64,000 bases of DNA from Nostocoides sp. HKS02. Lineage in GTDB: Bacteria; Actinomycetota; Actinomycetes; Actinomycetales; Dermatophilaceae. The stretch lies in NCBI RefSeq assembly GCF_009707485.1, contig NZ_CP046121.1, forward strand, positions 3,100,001-3,164,000. The letters run 5' to 3'. Shown in pieces: positions 63,877-64,000 of this stretch. Position numbers and translations under genes: made by a program. The stretch's first letter is position 1; every line of letters begins with the position of its first letter. The notes under the pieces were generated by a model that saw only the letters and a list, made by a program, of their open reading frames with translations, had not been told where the DNA came from and did not search any database.

Positions 63877-64000
63877 ATGTTTCGAAGGACTTGCATCTTC
63901 GCCGTGGTGGCAGCCGTTCTGGTCCCACCGCTCTCCCAGCCCGCTTGGGCTGCCGACAATGCGTGCTCGAAGGGCTCAAGAACTCCGGTGTCGGATTTCC
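63877..64000 (+). CDS. exported protein, 3' truncated by the window edge
   Basis: Starts MFRRTCIFAVVAAVLVPPLS with a clear signal peptide (cleavage near AWA-ADN), followed by ADNACSKGSRTPVSDF. GGAGG is 5-6 nt upstream of the ATG. Only 41 residues are visible. The mature start resembles secreted subtilisin-like (mycosin) proteins of type VII secretion loci, but that is a weak impression. Confidence 0.6.
   Translation, partial: MFRRTCIFAVVAAVLVPPLSQPAWAADNACSKGSRTPVSDF

Noticed and set aside
63717..63959. 80-codon minus-strand frame after the pentapeptide gene
   Set aside because: It overlaps the start and signal peptide of the exported protein on the other strand and has no domain features.

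Overview
The window is about 64 kb of high-GC DNA from an actinomycete. Families that are typical of or limited to Actinomycetota recur: DUF3263, DUF3027 and DUF2530 proteins, a WXG100 protein, LAFTG-type (class E) sortase signals, an actinobacterial HelD, a standalone groEL under HrcA/CIRCE control, an XPB helicase with its helicase-associated partner, and a lone LigD polymerase domain. Gene content and style fit Micrococcales, perhaps an Intrasporangiaceae-like organism. That placement is inference. No rRNA, tRNA or CRISPR array was seen.

Layout. 1-3314: two LAFTG-anchored surface proteins, a lipoprotein and a small CxxC protein. 3302-6367: a compact molybdate operon (modE-like regulator, modA, modB, modC) with overlapping stop and start codons. 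6410-10929: a LigD polymerase gene whose 5' part is duplicated 3.5 kb away. Between the copies lies a lower-GC insert with an Lsr2-C-terminal-like protein, a restriction-controller-type XRE protein with a C-box, a DUF4238 protein and a Shedu-like (DUF4263) nuclease. 11-21 kb: acyltransferase/SGNH protein, gabT, a secreted glycosidase-like protein, two SDRs, an acyl-CoA dehydrogenase, a GDSL hydrolase and ung. 21.8-23.8 kb: a divergent arsenic locus (arsR | arsI-aquaporin-arsC). 24-28 kb: PLP decarboxylase, DUF3263, then a GNAT-VOC-P1 peptidase operon. 28.3-35.5 kb: groEL with twin CIRCE sites, a PhoD phosphatase and a MacB-like ABC exporter. 35.5-40.4 kb: WXG100, a Nudix pair, a mini-LysR, an HD protein and HelD. 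40.6-44.2 kb: a response regulator, histidine kinase and HtrA protease cluster resembling mycobacterial MprAB-PepD. 44.3-54.4 kb: XPB, HMG-CoA lyase, the helicase-associated protein, aldose epimerase, an MFS pump, a long cold-shock protein, DUF3027 and DUF2530. 54.5-59.4 kb: a purine permease, a MarR-MFS-miniprotein operon and a lytic transglycosylase. 59.5-64 kb: serC, an AbiEi/DUF559-type gene bracketed by mirrored hairpin repeats, citrate synthase, a pentapeptide protein and the start of an exported protein.

Three signals stand out. First, the octamer GTATGCCG/CGGCATAC occurs about 52 times by eye, roughly once per 1.2 kb, in both orientations, in several reading frames and as an inverted pair inside a terminator. 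A random expectation at about 70% GC is near 2. It is absent from the ligD insert. This resembles the distribution of DNA-uptake sequences. Second, the ligD insert has the structure expected from single-crossover capture of a defence cassette that rebuilds its target gene. Third, the AbiEi/DUF559 gene looks like a small mobile unit.

Six conserved genes (acyl-CoA dehydrogenase, ung, a HAD phosphatase, XPB, a DUF5666-like protein, serC) each carry one extra base, mostly in C or G runs. This points to sequencing or assembly error rather than gene decay.
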